Positions 17,629 to 26,411 of a DNA stretch of 64,000 nt are shown piece after piece. The stretch comes from Pseudomonas bubulae (GTDB lineage Bacteria; Pseudomonadota; Gammaproteobacteria; Pseudomonadales; Pseudomonadaceae), in NCBI RefSeq assembly GCF_037023725.1, contig NZ_CP146077.1, forward strand, positions 2,827,001-2,891,000, read 5' to 3'. Under the pieces are notes generated by a model that worked only from the letters and a program-made list of their open reading frames with translations, had not been told where the DNA came from and did not search any database. Position 1 is the first letter of the stretch. Each line of letters begins with the position of its first letter. The position numbers and the translations under genes were made by a program.

Positions 17629-19263
17629 TTATTTGGGGTAAAGCGGCGGCAGGCTGCTCGGCTCGGCGCTGTCTTGCTGCTCGCGCTCGGCGGCAGGAAT
17701 GCTGCGGATGGCCTTCCACAGTTCTTCGCCTTGCCAGTGCTGGCCGGTTTCGCTGTAGAGCGCCCCATTGAGGCCGTCGAGGGCATCGGACAGTAATACA
17801 AAACGAGCGGCCATGTCGGCCAGGGTTTCCGGCTGTTGCCGCGCCCAGGCATCCAGGGCCTGGCGGGTGGCTTGCGGGTCGTTGGCCAGGCTCGCGCGCT
17901 TGAGGTCGTCCAGCAGGGTGCGCGGGCTCGGGCCGGTTTGCGCGGCGCGCAGGATTGCCGGTTGCCAGCGGGCACGCCACCACAGGCCCAGGCTCGCCAG
18001 GGTGGTGAATGCCAGGAACAGGGTGCTCAGTTGCCAGATCCACAGCGAAGACGTTTCGTTCAGGGCTGCGGGTGTGCCGCTGGCAGGTGTGTCCACGGCC
18101 AGGTTGGGGTTGGCCGCCGCCATCAGGGTGCGGGCGGGCAGGTAAGTGCGCTCCAGATGATCTTCGTGGGTGTTCCACCACACCACTTCGACTGCGGGCA
18201 GTTCAATCTGGCCAACCCGGGTCGGTACCAGTGCTTCGCGTTCTTCGCGGCTGCCGATCAGGCCGTTTTCGGTGATCTGGTTGCTCAGTTGCGGCAGGTC
18301 AGGGTAGCGCCGCAGGCCGTTGACATCGGTGGCAGGCAGGGGCGGCAGCTGGGCGCTGGACAGGCCTTCGGCCTTGAGCGTGAGGGTGCGGGTCAGGGAG
18401 TCACCGACGAGTGTATGGTCAGGTTCCGGGTTCCAGGTTTCGCTTATGCTCAGGCTGCGCGCAGGCAACCAGGGAGCCGTGGCTGGCCAGGCGTCGGGCT
18501 TGGGCAACACGCTCAGGGGGATTTCAGCCGAGGTTACGTGGACCATCTTGCCGGGCGTTGGCCCCAGCGGGGCAGGGGCCGTGGCTTGCTGGCTGTCGAC
18601 CTGGGTAGCGCTGAAGGTTTGTGCCGGGATGATCAGTTCACCGCTGCGCTGCGGGTAGATGCCGTAGCGGCGTTCGATCACACCATGGCGCACGCCGTTG
18701 ATAAGCTTTTCATAGGTGCGCGACTCGCCCAGTTGCTCGACGATGGCGTCGTCCAGGTGCAGGGTGGTCAGGCTGCTGTCGTCGTACAGCGCTACGGAGT
18801 GGTAAATGCGCAGGGTCAGCAGCGCTTGTGCCTGCACATAGACCTTGGGCTGGTCGAGGCTGGCCTCGATAAACACCGGTTCCAGTTCGCTTTCGCTGGC
18901 CACGCTCTGGGTCACGGTGAGGGTGATCGGCTGGCTGTGGTAGTCGCCGATTTGCAGTGACGGGATGATCACCGTGCCGGTCTGTCTGGGTTGCAGGGTG
19001 ATGATCCAGCGGGTGGTGCCCTTGTTGTCGTCGCTGAGGCTGTTGAGCTGGTTGACCTGGCGAGTGCCGCGCACTTCGAACAGCCCGTCCAGCGGGGTGA
19101 GGTCGGGCTTGCCGAACTGGGTGACGTCGTCGGATTCCAGGGTCAGTTCGACGGTTTCACCGGAGTTGAGCTGGTCGCGGTCAACACTGGCGATCAGGCC
19201 CAGGGCGTTTGCCGGCAAGGTCCAGCAACACAGCAAAAGAAGCAAAACACAGAGGCGGTTCAT
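17629..19263 (-). CDS. BatD family protein
   Basis: A 544-residue protein of the BatD family, last of the MoxR-Bat cluster. A signal peptide (MNRLCVLLLLLCCWTLPANA) leads into tandem immunoglobulin-like domains on the periplasmic side (VDRDQLNSGETVELTLESDD, LQPRQTGTVIIPSLQIG). One membrane helix lies near residue 425 (LWIWQLSTLFLAFTTLASLG), followed by a cytoplasmic helical tail. Bat proteins have been linked to aerotolerance and envelope stress, but the biochemical role is not settled. The ATG at 19263 begins the signal peptide and overlaps the stop of the VWA/TPR gene. Confidence 0.88.
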   Translation of the reverse strand: MNRLCVLLLLLCCWTLPANALGLIASVDRDQLNSGETVELTLESDDVTQFGKPDLTPLDGLFEVRGTRQVNQLNSLSDDNKGTTRWIITLQPRQTGTVIIPSLQIGDYHSQPITLTVTQSVASESELEPVFIEASLDQPKVYVQAQALLTLRIYHSVALYDDSSLTTLHLDDAIVEQLGESRTYEKLINGVRHGVIERRYGIYPQRSGELIIPAQTFSATQVDSQQATAPAPLGPTPGKMVHVTSAEIPLSVLPKPDAWPATAPWLPARSLSISETWNPEPDHTLVGDSLTRTLTLKAEGLSSAQLPPLPATDVNGLRRYPDLPQLSNQITENGLIGSREEREALVPTRVGQIELPAVEVVWWNTHEDHLERTYLPARTLMAAANPNLAVDTPASGTPAALNETSSLWIWQLSTLFLAFTTLASLGLWWRARWQPAILRAAQTGPSPRTLLDDLKRASLANDPQATRQALDAWARQQPETLADMAARFVLLSDALDGLNGALYSETGQHWQGEELWKAIRSIPAAEREQQDSAEPSSLPPLYPK

Positions 19264-21002
19264 TTGGGCGTGTCCTGATGGAGCTGCTGTTCGTACCAGA
19301 ATTTGCGGCGTAACAATTCGGCAGGGTTGTCGGGGATCTGTCTGAGCCATTGTTCCAGGGCCTGGCGCTGTTCTTCTGCGGTCTGGTTGGCGGCCGGGGC
19401 GGGCGGGCGCGTGGTGGGCCCGTCGTCCGGTTCGCCGTCGGCGTGCGGAGCAGTGTCGGGGTCGAGCTGCTCGTGCGGCGCAGGCTCGGTGGTGGGGCTG
19501 GTGGCCGAGCTGTTGTCTTCATTGCGGGTGCTGCTGCTGGTGGCACCCTGTGCGCTGCTGCTCAGCGGGGTTTCAGTCTCGGCTGGCGCGGGCGGCTCGG
19601 GGGGGTGTTCGGCTTCGGCTTCAGCTTCGGCCTGGGCGCGTTGCTGCTCGAGCAGCTGTTCGACCAGGGCTTTGTTCTGTGCCGCAGCCTCCAGCTCGGG
19701 TTGCAGTTCCAGCGCCTGTTCCCAGGCATCGATGGCCGCTTCCAGCTCGCCGTTCATGGCCAGTGCATTGCCGCGATTATAGTGCGCGCTGGCGCTGTTG
19801 ACTTCGGCAAAGCGTCGGGCTGCACCCGCATAGTCGCCCGCCCGGTACAGGGCCACGCCCTGCCAGAGCGGGTCAGTGAAGTGTTCCACGGCCAGCAGCG
19901 GCTTGTTTTGCTGCAACAGGCGCAGGCCCTGTTGGTCGGGACGCAGCCACAGGTCGGTAAAACTTATGGCCTGCGCCGGCTGCGGTTGCAGCATAAACAG
20001 CAGGGGCAGGCAGAACAGCCAGCCACGGCGGCCCGCGCAGGCCACCAGCAGCAGAAGCGGCAGCAACAGCCAGTAACCCTGGTCGGCCCAGGTATCCAGT
20101 TGCAGGGTCTGGCCGTCATTGCGCAGGTTGCGCGGGCCGTCGAGCAGGCCCAGGCCGCGCAGGTCGTTGTCATCCAGACGCGCCTGGCGGTAGCGGCCAC
20201 CCACATCGAGGGCAAAGGCGCGCAGGCTCGGGCTGTCGAGTCGCGGCAGGAGAATGGCACCCTGGTCGTCCTGGAGAAACTGCCCGTTTTCATCCACCAC
20301 GGGGGCGCCTTCGCGACTGCCAATACCCAGTATCAGCAGTTGCGGTGCATGGCCGCTCAAGGCCTGGCGGATGCCGTTGCGCTCCAGTTCACTGAGCGAT
20401 GAGGTGATCAGCAGCAAGCGGCCCTGGCCCAGTGCGCTCTGATCCAGCAGTTCAAGGGCTTTGCCAATCGCCAGGTCGGCGCGATGGCCCGGCTGCGGCA
20501 TGATTGACGGCTTGAGGGCTTCAAGCAGGTTGCGGCTGGTGGCCATGTCATCGGACAGCGGCACCAGGGTATGGGCGCTGCCCGCGTAGACGATCACGGC
20601 GGTTTGCGCGTCGCTGCGGTTTTGCAGCAGGTCGTAGATTTTGCGCCGTGCCTGCTCAAGACGGTTGGGCGAACTGTCGGTGGCGAGCATTTCGGGGGTC
20701 AGTTCGAGCATCACCACCAGCGGGTCTTCGGGTTTCTGCGAGGACTGCTCGACGCGCTGCCAACTGGGTCCGAGCAGGGCCAGCAGGGCCAGCAGCCAGC
20801 CGAGCCCGAGGGCGATCCATGGCAATTTGCTGCTACGCCCGGTGCCGCCGCTGAGCAGCACCCGATGAAAGGCCGGCGGCAGGATTTTCTGCCAGCGGCC
20901 CGCGCGTTTTTCCCGGTGCCAGCGCTGCCACAGCAACCAGCCGAGTAGCGGCAGGATGAGCAGCCATTCGGGGCGGAACCAGTGCGGCCAGAGCGTGCTC
21001 AT
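19260..21002 (-). CDS. VWA and TPR protein (BatB/BatC type)
   Basis: A 580-residue membrane protein that fuses a von Willebrand A domain to TPR repeats. An N-terminal helix pair (residues 10-25 and 60-78) anchors the VWA domain (about 90-300). Its metal site is degenerate: the expected DxSxS reads ELTPE, so metal-dependent adhesion is doubtful. A second membrane helix pair lies near 310-350. TPR-like helices follow (about 365-450: ALYRAGDYAGAARRFAEVNS, NALAMNGELEAAIDAWEQAL), then a low-complexity acidic, Pro/Thr-rich region and a basic C-terminus. Start and stop codons overlap both neighbours, so it is tightly coupled within the operon. Confidence 0.88.
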   Translation of the reverse strand: MSTLWPHWFRPEWLLILPLLGWLLWQRWHREKRAGRWQKILPPAFHRVLLSGGTGRSSKLPWIALGLGWLLALLALLGPSWQRVEQSSQKPEDPLVVMLELTPEMLATDSSPNRLEQARRKIYDLLQNRSDAQTAVIVYAGSAHTLVPLSDDMATSRNLLEALKPSIMPQPGHRADLAIGKALELLDQSALGQGRLLLITSSLSELERNGIRQALSGHAPQLLILGIGSREGAPVVDENGQFLQDDQGAILLPRLDSPSLRAFALDVGGRYRQARLDDNDLRGLGLLDGPRNLRNDGQTLQLDTWADQGYWLLLPLLLLVACAGRRGWLFCLPLLFMLQPQPAQAISFTDLWLRPDQQGLRLLQQNKPLLAVEHFTDPLWQGVALYRAGDYAGAARRFAEVNSASAHYNRGNALAMNGELEAAIDAWEQALELQPELEAAAQNKALVEQLLEQQRAQAEAEAEAEHPPEPPAPAETETPLSSSAQGATSSSTRNEDNSSATSPTTEPAPHEQLDPDTAPHADGEPDDGPTTRPPAPAANQTAEEQRQALEQWLRQIPDNPAELLRRKFWYEQQLHQDTPK

Positions 21003-22072
21003 CGACGCCTCCGCAGGCGCAGGCGTGTGAGGCGCGCACGCCAGTCAGGATGTTGCTGCAGAAAATGCTCCTTGCTCAGCCAGCGCTGCACCGGGTTGTT
21101 GGGCCACAGTTCGCGGATCACCAGCAGCATACTGAGCAACAGGGCCGCGGCCAGCGGCCAGCTGTAGAGTGCCTGCGCCGGACGCGCCTGGGTCGGTTGT
21201 TGGGCCACAGGCTCCAGTTGGTCGAGGGTGTCCTTGATGGCCGCCAGTTCACCGCCGTTGCGGGCGCGGAAGTAGCGGCCACCGGTGACTTTGGCGATTT
21301 CTTCGAGTGCCGGCTCATCGAGGTCGACCCCGGGGTTGATGCTGAGCAGGCCCTTGCTGCTCTCGTCCGGGTCTGCGCCGATGCCGATGGGGTAGATTTT
21401 GACTCCCTCTTCGGCAGCCAGGCGAGCGGCGGTCAGCGGGTCGATATGCCCGCCGTTGTTGGCGCCATCGGTAATCAGGATCAGCACCCGGCTTTGTGCC
21501 GGGCGTTGGCGCAGGCGCTTGAGGGCCAGGCCAATGGCGTCGCCGATGGCGGTGTTCTTACCGGCGATGCCAATGCGTGCTTCGTCGAGCCAGGTATGCA
21601 CGGTGTGGCGGTCGAAGGTCAGCGGCGCTTGCAGGTAAGCCTGGCTGCCGAAGAGGATCAGGCCGACGCGATCGCCCTCACGGTTTTCGAGGAACTCGCC
21701 GAGCAGGTTTTTGACCAGGTCCAGGCGGGTTACGTCTTCGCCCTGCCATTGCATGTCGGGGTAGTCCATCGAACCCGAGACATCCACCGCCACCAGCAAA
21801 TCACGGCCGCTGGCGGCAATTGGCAAAGGTTCGCCCAGCCACTGCGGGCGGGCAGCGGCCGTCAGCAACAGCAGCCAGAGCAGGACATGGGGAATTTGCT
21901 GGCGCCAGGAAGGCAGGGTGGCGCGGGCCTTGCGCCGGGTCAGTTGTTCAAGGTCACTCAAGAAACTGACCTGCAGCGCCGCCTCCCCGCTGTCGGCAGG
22001 CGGCAGCACCAGGCGCATCAACCAGGGCAGGGGCAGCAGGATGAAGATCCACGGCCAGGCAAATTCAAACAT
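20999..22072 (-). CDS. VWA domain protein (BatA type)
   Basis: A 357-residue inner-membrane protein. The N-terminal hydrophobic segment (MFEFAWPWIFILLPLPWL) and a helix near 60-73 precede a VWA domain with an intact metal site: D97-V-S99-G-S101, the Thr in NTAIGDAIGLA, and ITDGANN. A C-terminal helix near 325-345 returns to the membrane. It differs from its partner downstream, whose metal site is degenerate. The ATG at 22072 is chosen because it begins the hydrophobic segment; it overlaps the DUF4381 gene by 8 bases. Confidence 0.9.
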   Translation of the reverse strand: MFEFAWPWIFILLPLPWLMRLVLPPADSGEAALQVSFLSDLEQLTRRKARATLPSWRQQIPHVLLWLLLLTAAARPQWLGEPLPIAASGRDLLVAVDVSGSMDYPDMQWQGEDVTRLDLVKNLLGEFLENREGDRVGLILFGSQAYLQAPLTFDRHTVHTWLDEARIGIAGKNTAIGDAIGLALKRLRQRPAQSRVLILITDGANNGGHIDPLTAARLAAEEGVKIYPIGIGADPDESSKGLLSINPGVDLDEPALEEIAKVTGGRYFRARNGGELAAIKDTLDQLEPVAQQPTQARPAQALYSWPLAAALLLSMLLVIRELWPNNPVQRWLSKEHFLQQHPDWRARLTRLRLRRRR

Positions 22073-22559
22073 GTTTGCGAATCCAGGTTTCGACCGCCTG
22101 ATTGAGCCCGGCAATGGCCTTGTCGTCGAGCTTGCACTCGGGCTTGTAGGCACCTTCGACCAGCACCATCCAGCGGGTCAAGCCGGCAGCCGGGCAGCGG
22201 TTGTCCAGGAACGCCAGCCACTTGCGGCCATTGAGGGTGTGGCTCTGGCTGTAGGGGTAGTGGTTGCGGCACAGGCGCTTGAGCAGGCCGTTGAGCTGTT
22301 GCAACCAGGCGCCGGCCGGTGCGCCATCGTAGGGTTTGGGGAACCGGGCCAGTTCTTCCAGGGCAGCCAGGCGTACCGGGTCGAGCGGTTGTTCGGTGCG
22401 TGCCGGCAGGCGCTTGGCAGGCAGGTAGCGGCGCAGCCACCACAGGCCCCATCCCAGGGCGGGCACCACGAGCAATAATAGCCACCAGCCCGGCGCTGGC
22501 GGCCAGATGCCGAGTGCAGGCGGCAGGATCAAGGGTTGCAGTTGTTCAAGTTCTTTCAT
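22065..22559 (-). CDS. DUF4381 domain protein
   Basis: A 164-residue protein with one membrane helix near residues 22-45 (WWLLLLVVPALGWGLWWLRR), then a soluble helical domain (LDPVRLAALEELARF, WLQQLNGLLKRLCRNHYP). It matches the DUF4381 proteins found between DUF58 and VWA genes in MoxR-Bat clusters; the molecular function is unknown. It overlaps the DUF58 stop by four bases and the BatA start by eight, which places it firmly in the operon. Confidence 0.88.
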   Translation of the reverse strand: MKELEQLQPLILPPALGIWPPAPGWWLLLLVVPALGWGLWWLRRYLPAKRLPARTEQPLDPVRLAALEELARFPKPYDGAPAGAWLQQLNGLLKRLCRNHYPYSQSHTLNGRKWLAFLDNRCPAAGLTRWMVLVEGAYKPECKLDDKAIAGLNQAVETWIRKHV

Positions 22560-23500
22560 GAGGCTTTGCCGGGGCGTTTGGCGTTCAGGTATTCGCGCAG
22601 CTGTTCGACCATCTCGCTTTGAGTGCTCAGCGGCATCAGCAACACCCGCAGTTTTTGCGCCAGCAGTTCCCAGCGGGCGATGCGGGCCTCGGCCTGGGCG
22701 CGGTAGGCCTGGCGCAGATCATAGTTGAGGGTGTCCAGTTCCAGTTGCGCGCCGCGCTCGGCAAAGCGCAACAACCCGGCAGCGGGCAAGGCGTGGTCGA
22801 GAGGATCGGACAACGGCAGTAGCATCAGGTCGCAATGGCGTGACAGCAGGCTCAGTTGCTGCTCGGCGGCGTCGGTGAGGCCGCGTTCATCACAGATCAC
22901 GATCACCAGGCTGCCGGGGCGCAGTACTTCACGGGCGCGGATCAGGGCCATGCCCAGCGCGTCGCGGTCCGATTGCACTTCGGTGTGCAGCGACTGGTTG
23001 ACCCGCACCAGGCGGTTCAGCAGCTGCAGTAGGCTCTGCTTGCTGCGCCGTGGTTTGATTTCGTAGTGTTCATGGTCGCCAAATACCAGCCCGCCAACAC
23101 GATCGTTGTGACCTAGGGCGGCCCAGCCGATTAGGCTGGCGGCCTGGGCGGCAAGCACCGACTTGAACATCAGCCCCGAGCCGAAAAACAGCCGCCGGCT
23201 TTGTTCGGCAAGGATGAAAATTGGCCGCTCGCGTTCCTCATGGAACATCTTGGTATGCGGTTCCTGGGTACGCGCCGTGACGCGCCAGTCAATGGTGCGC
23301 ACATCGTCACCGGCCTGATAGACCCGCACCTGATCGAAGTCGACCCCGCGTCCGCGCAGTTTCGAGTGATGCAGGCCCACCAGCGGGCTGCGCTGGCTGG
23401 GCGAGGCGAACAGCTGCACTTCACGCACCCGATGGCGCATCTCGATCAGTTCCGCAAGGGTGACGCGGATGCCGGGCTCGGCGGGCAGGGGGGTGTTCAT
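22556..23500 (-). CDS. DUF58 domain protein
   Basis: A 314-residue cytoplasmic protein with the DUF58 hallmark region near residues 45-110: HHSKLRGRGVDFDQVRVYQ, DDVRTIDWRVTARTQEPHTK and FHEERERPIFILAEQS. The fold is VWA-like, and DUF58 proteins typically work with a MoxR ATPase encoded next to them. No membrane segment is obvious. It begins three bases after the MoxR stop codon and overlaps DUF4381 downstream. Confidence 0.9.
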   Translation of the reverse strand: MNTPLPAEPGIRVTLAELIEMRHRVREVQLFASPSQRSPLVGLHHSKLRGRGVDFDQVRVYQAGDDVRTIDWRVTARTQEPHTKMFHEERERPIFILAEQSRRLFFGSGLMFKSVLAAQAASLIGWAALGHNDRVGGLVFGDHEHYEIKPRRSKQSLLQLLNRLVRVNQSLHTEVQSDRDALGMALIRAREVLRPGSLVIVICDERGLTDAAEQQLSLLSRHCDLMLLPLSDPLDHALPAAGLLRFAERGAQLELDTLNYDLRQAYRAQAEARIARWELLAQKLRVLLMPLSTQSEMVEQLREYLNAKRPGKAS

Positions 23501-23503
23501 GGG

Positions 23504-24463
<960 letters not shown>

Positions 24464-24783
24464 CGATGACTGTTCCTGAAAAGGACACCGGCGGCGCAGA
24501 AATTACACCGGGGCTGGGGGCGTTACTTTAATCCATTGGAGGCTCTGCGGACTAATGGCGGTGGGGATTTTTACAGGAAAAACCTGAAATGCCCGGGCTT
24601 GTTGAGATTGGTGCTCATCTGCACGGGGTCTTGTAGCCGCTGATGAGCGTAGCGAGGCTGCGAACGGCTGCGCAGCAGTCGTAAATCCCGGCCATCCGAT
24701 AGTTCGGCTGCACCGCGTCTATCGGATTAGCGAACGCTTTGCGTTCGATCTTGGCCTCGCTACGCTCGTCAGCGGCTACAGGA
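24464..24783. other. Intergenic region with a long inverted repeat
   Basis: About 320 bases between divergent stops and starts (moxR start on the right-to-left strand and the amidohydrolase stop). The first 165 bases should hold the moxR promoter, but I see no convincing box. The rest is the inverted repeat described separately. Confidence 0.6.
24631..24780. repeat. 150-base imperfect inverted repeat
   Basis: The left arm TGTAGCCGCTGATGAGCGTA followed by GCGAGGC is mirrored at the right end by GCCTCGC then TACGCTCGTCAGCGGCTACA. The interior contains a CCGATAG/CTATCGG pair and further short palindromes. It resembles a paired REP (BIME-like) element and ends three bases before the amidohydrolase stop. 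Confidence 0.8.
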
Positions 24784-25530
24784 TTAAAAGCCATAAAAGC
24801 TGCGTGCGTTATGCCACAGGGCTTTGTGTGCGCCATCTTCGCCAAGGGCCTCTACCAGCAAGGCGATATCGTTGTCCTCAAAGGCCCGTGGCGCCCGGGT
24901 TGATGGCAGGTCCGTAGCAAACATCAGGGCGTCGGGGTTGATGCTATGGATCTGTTGCAGTACTTGCGGCACGGCAAAATCAACCCGGCCAAAACCGCAG
25001 GCCTTGATCCGCACGCCGTGCTCCGCCAGGCGCAGCAGGCTGGGCAGGCCCTCATGGCTTAAACCCAGATGGTCGATGCTCAGCGCCGGCAGGCGTCGCA
25101 ACCGGTCTTCCAGCCCTGACAGTTCCCGTGAGTCAACGTACAGCTCGGAATGCCAGCCCACTTGTTCATGCACGCGCATGGCCAATGATTCGAGCTGGTC
25201 AAGTTGTTCGGAGCCTCCGCGCTTGAGGTTGAAGCGCAGGGCGCGGATGCCCTGCCGGCGCAGGGTCTGCAGCTCGGCATCGGTGACACTGGCGGGCAAC
25301 TGGGTCACGCCCACAAACCCCGGGCCTAAACGCTTGAGTGCAGCGATCAGGTAGCTCTGGTCGTAGCCCTGAAAGGAACCCGATACCACGGCACCGCCCA
25401 CGATACCCAGGGGGGTGGCCCGGGCCAGGTAGTCATCGACACTGAAGAACTCGGGCACATAGCCATTGTTGGGAATCAGCGGGTAGGCGCTGTCAATGAT
25501 ATGGCAGTGGGCATCGAAGATCGGGCGCAT
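24784..25530 (-). CDS. Amidohydrolase-family (TIM-barrel) hydrolase
   Basis: A 248-residue protein of the amidohydrolase-2 type, related in general shape to 2-pyrone-4,6-dicarboxylate lactonase. Metal-site motifs visible: DAHCHI at the N-terminus (residues 6-11), SIDHLGLSH near 150, and ATDLPSTRAP near 205 with the catalytic Asp. There is no signal peptide. It appears monocistronic, flanked by a repeat and by a short gene 91 bases upstream. The substrate cannot be told from sequence. Confidence 0.8.
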   Translation of the reverse strand: MRPIFDAHCHIIDSAYPLIPNNGYVPEFFSVDDYLARATPLGIVGGAVVSGSFQGYDQSYLIAALKRLGPGFVGVTQLPASVTDAELQTLRRQGIRALRFNLKRGGSEQLDQLESLAMRVHEQVGWHSELYVDSRELSGLEDRLRRLPALSIDHLGLSHEGLPSLLRLAEHGVRIKACGFGRVDFAVPQVLQQIHSINPDALMFATDLPSTRAPRAFEDNDIALLVEALGEDGAHKALWHNARSFYGF

Positions 25531-25621
25531 GGTGGTGAGCTCCAGTGGAAGTGTATGACTGTGGGAGCGAGCCTGCGCGCTCCCACAATGTGCCCTGCAA
25601 GACTCCCTTCCTCATGGAGGA

Positions 25622-25978
25622 TTAATTCAGCTCGCTGATATAGGTACCGGTGCCCTTGAGGATGTTCTGCAGGGTCTCTTCGACTTCGCCAAGGTCTGCC
25701 GCAGGGGTGTTGTGGAGGATTTCCAGGTGGTCATCGCCCTTGAGAACGTCCGCATCACCCGCGCCGATTTCGATCAGCAGGCGGGTAGGGCTCAAGGTGA
25801 CCTTGACGCCGTCCAGGGTCGAAGGCTCGTCTTCCAGGGTGATTTCCAGCTCGTCTTCGTCCGGGTAACGGGTCATCAGAAACATTTCGCCGCTGTCGGT
25901 GTGGCAGCACAGCATGGCCATATTGTCTTCTTCGTCGTCGCACGGGTTGGCGAGCAGGTGGTCGGTGGTCATTTGCAT
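25622..25978 (-). CDS. Small acidic conserved protein
   Basis: A 118-residue protein rich in Asp and Glu (NPCDDEEDNMAMLC, TRYPDEDELEITLEDE), with no membrane segment. I do not recognise a characterised family; similar short acidic proteins are widespread in Pseudomonas. Two neighbouring ATGs (25978 and 25972) could start it; the first has AGGA about 9 bases upstream and is used here. It is divergent from gdhB, with 433 bases between them. Confidence 0.7.
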   Translation of the reverse strand: MQMTTDHLLANPCDDEEDNMAMLCCHTDSGEMFLMTRYPDEDELEITLEDEPSTLDGVKVTLSPTRLLIEIGAGDADVLKGDDHLEILHNTPAADLGEVEETLQNILKGTGTYISELN

Positions 25979-26411
25979 GGGTAATTCCTGGCGCTCTGGG
26001 CGCGGGTAGGTCGATCAGAGGCCAATTTTGCCAGCCTGAACCGATTTGTGCAGGTTTGAATGGAACAACTGGGCAAATGGTCAGTCATTTCTGTTGCTCG
26101 CTACGGAAACTACGGTGCTTTTATGAAGGTTTTTCGCTTGCCGATGCTAGGGTTGTTCTATGTCCGCCCTGGCGGTTGCGTCCCGATGACCGAATATGTC
26201 GCCGCACCGTAAGCAGGCCGTACAGCGCAATCGTTAAGCTGCGCGGTGATTGTTATCTCTAAAGACACAGCCTGTTCAACCGGCAGTCGTTTTTGTAGAT
26301 CACCATCCTTGCAGGTGAATGTGACCCGTGGGTCACGGCCAGCTTCACCTCCTCACGCGGGAACAACACGCGACGCTTCTCTCAATAACAAGCCCAAGCG
26401 GAGTACCACAG
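25979..26411. other. Intergenic region upstream of gdhB
   Basis: This 433-base region should hold the promoters for gdhB and the divergent small gene. Besides the nested palindrome at 26313-26350, no clear sigma-70 or sigma-54 box stands out. Short open frames here do not look like coding sequence. Confidence 0.5.
26313..26350 (+). promoter_or_regulatory. Nested palindrome in the gdhB leader region
   Basis: GTGACCC-GT-GGGTCAC (26321-26336) is a perfect palindrome with a 2-base spacer. It is enclosed by AGGTGAA (26313-26319) and TTCACCT (26344-26350). It ends about 60 bases before the gdhB ATG, so it could be an operator or an mRNA hairpin. Confidence 0.5.
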
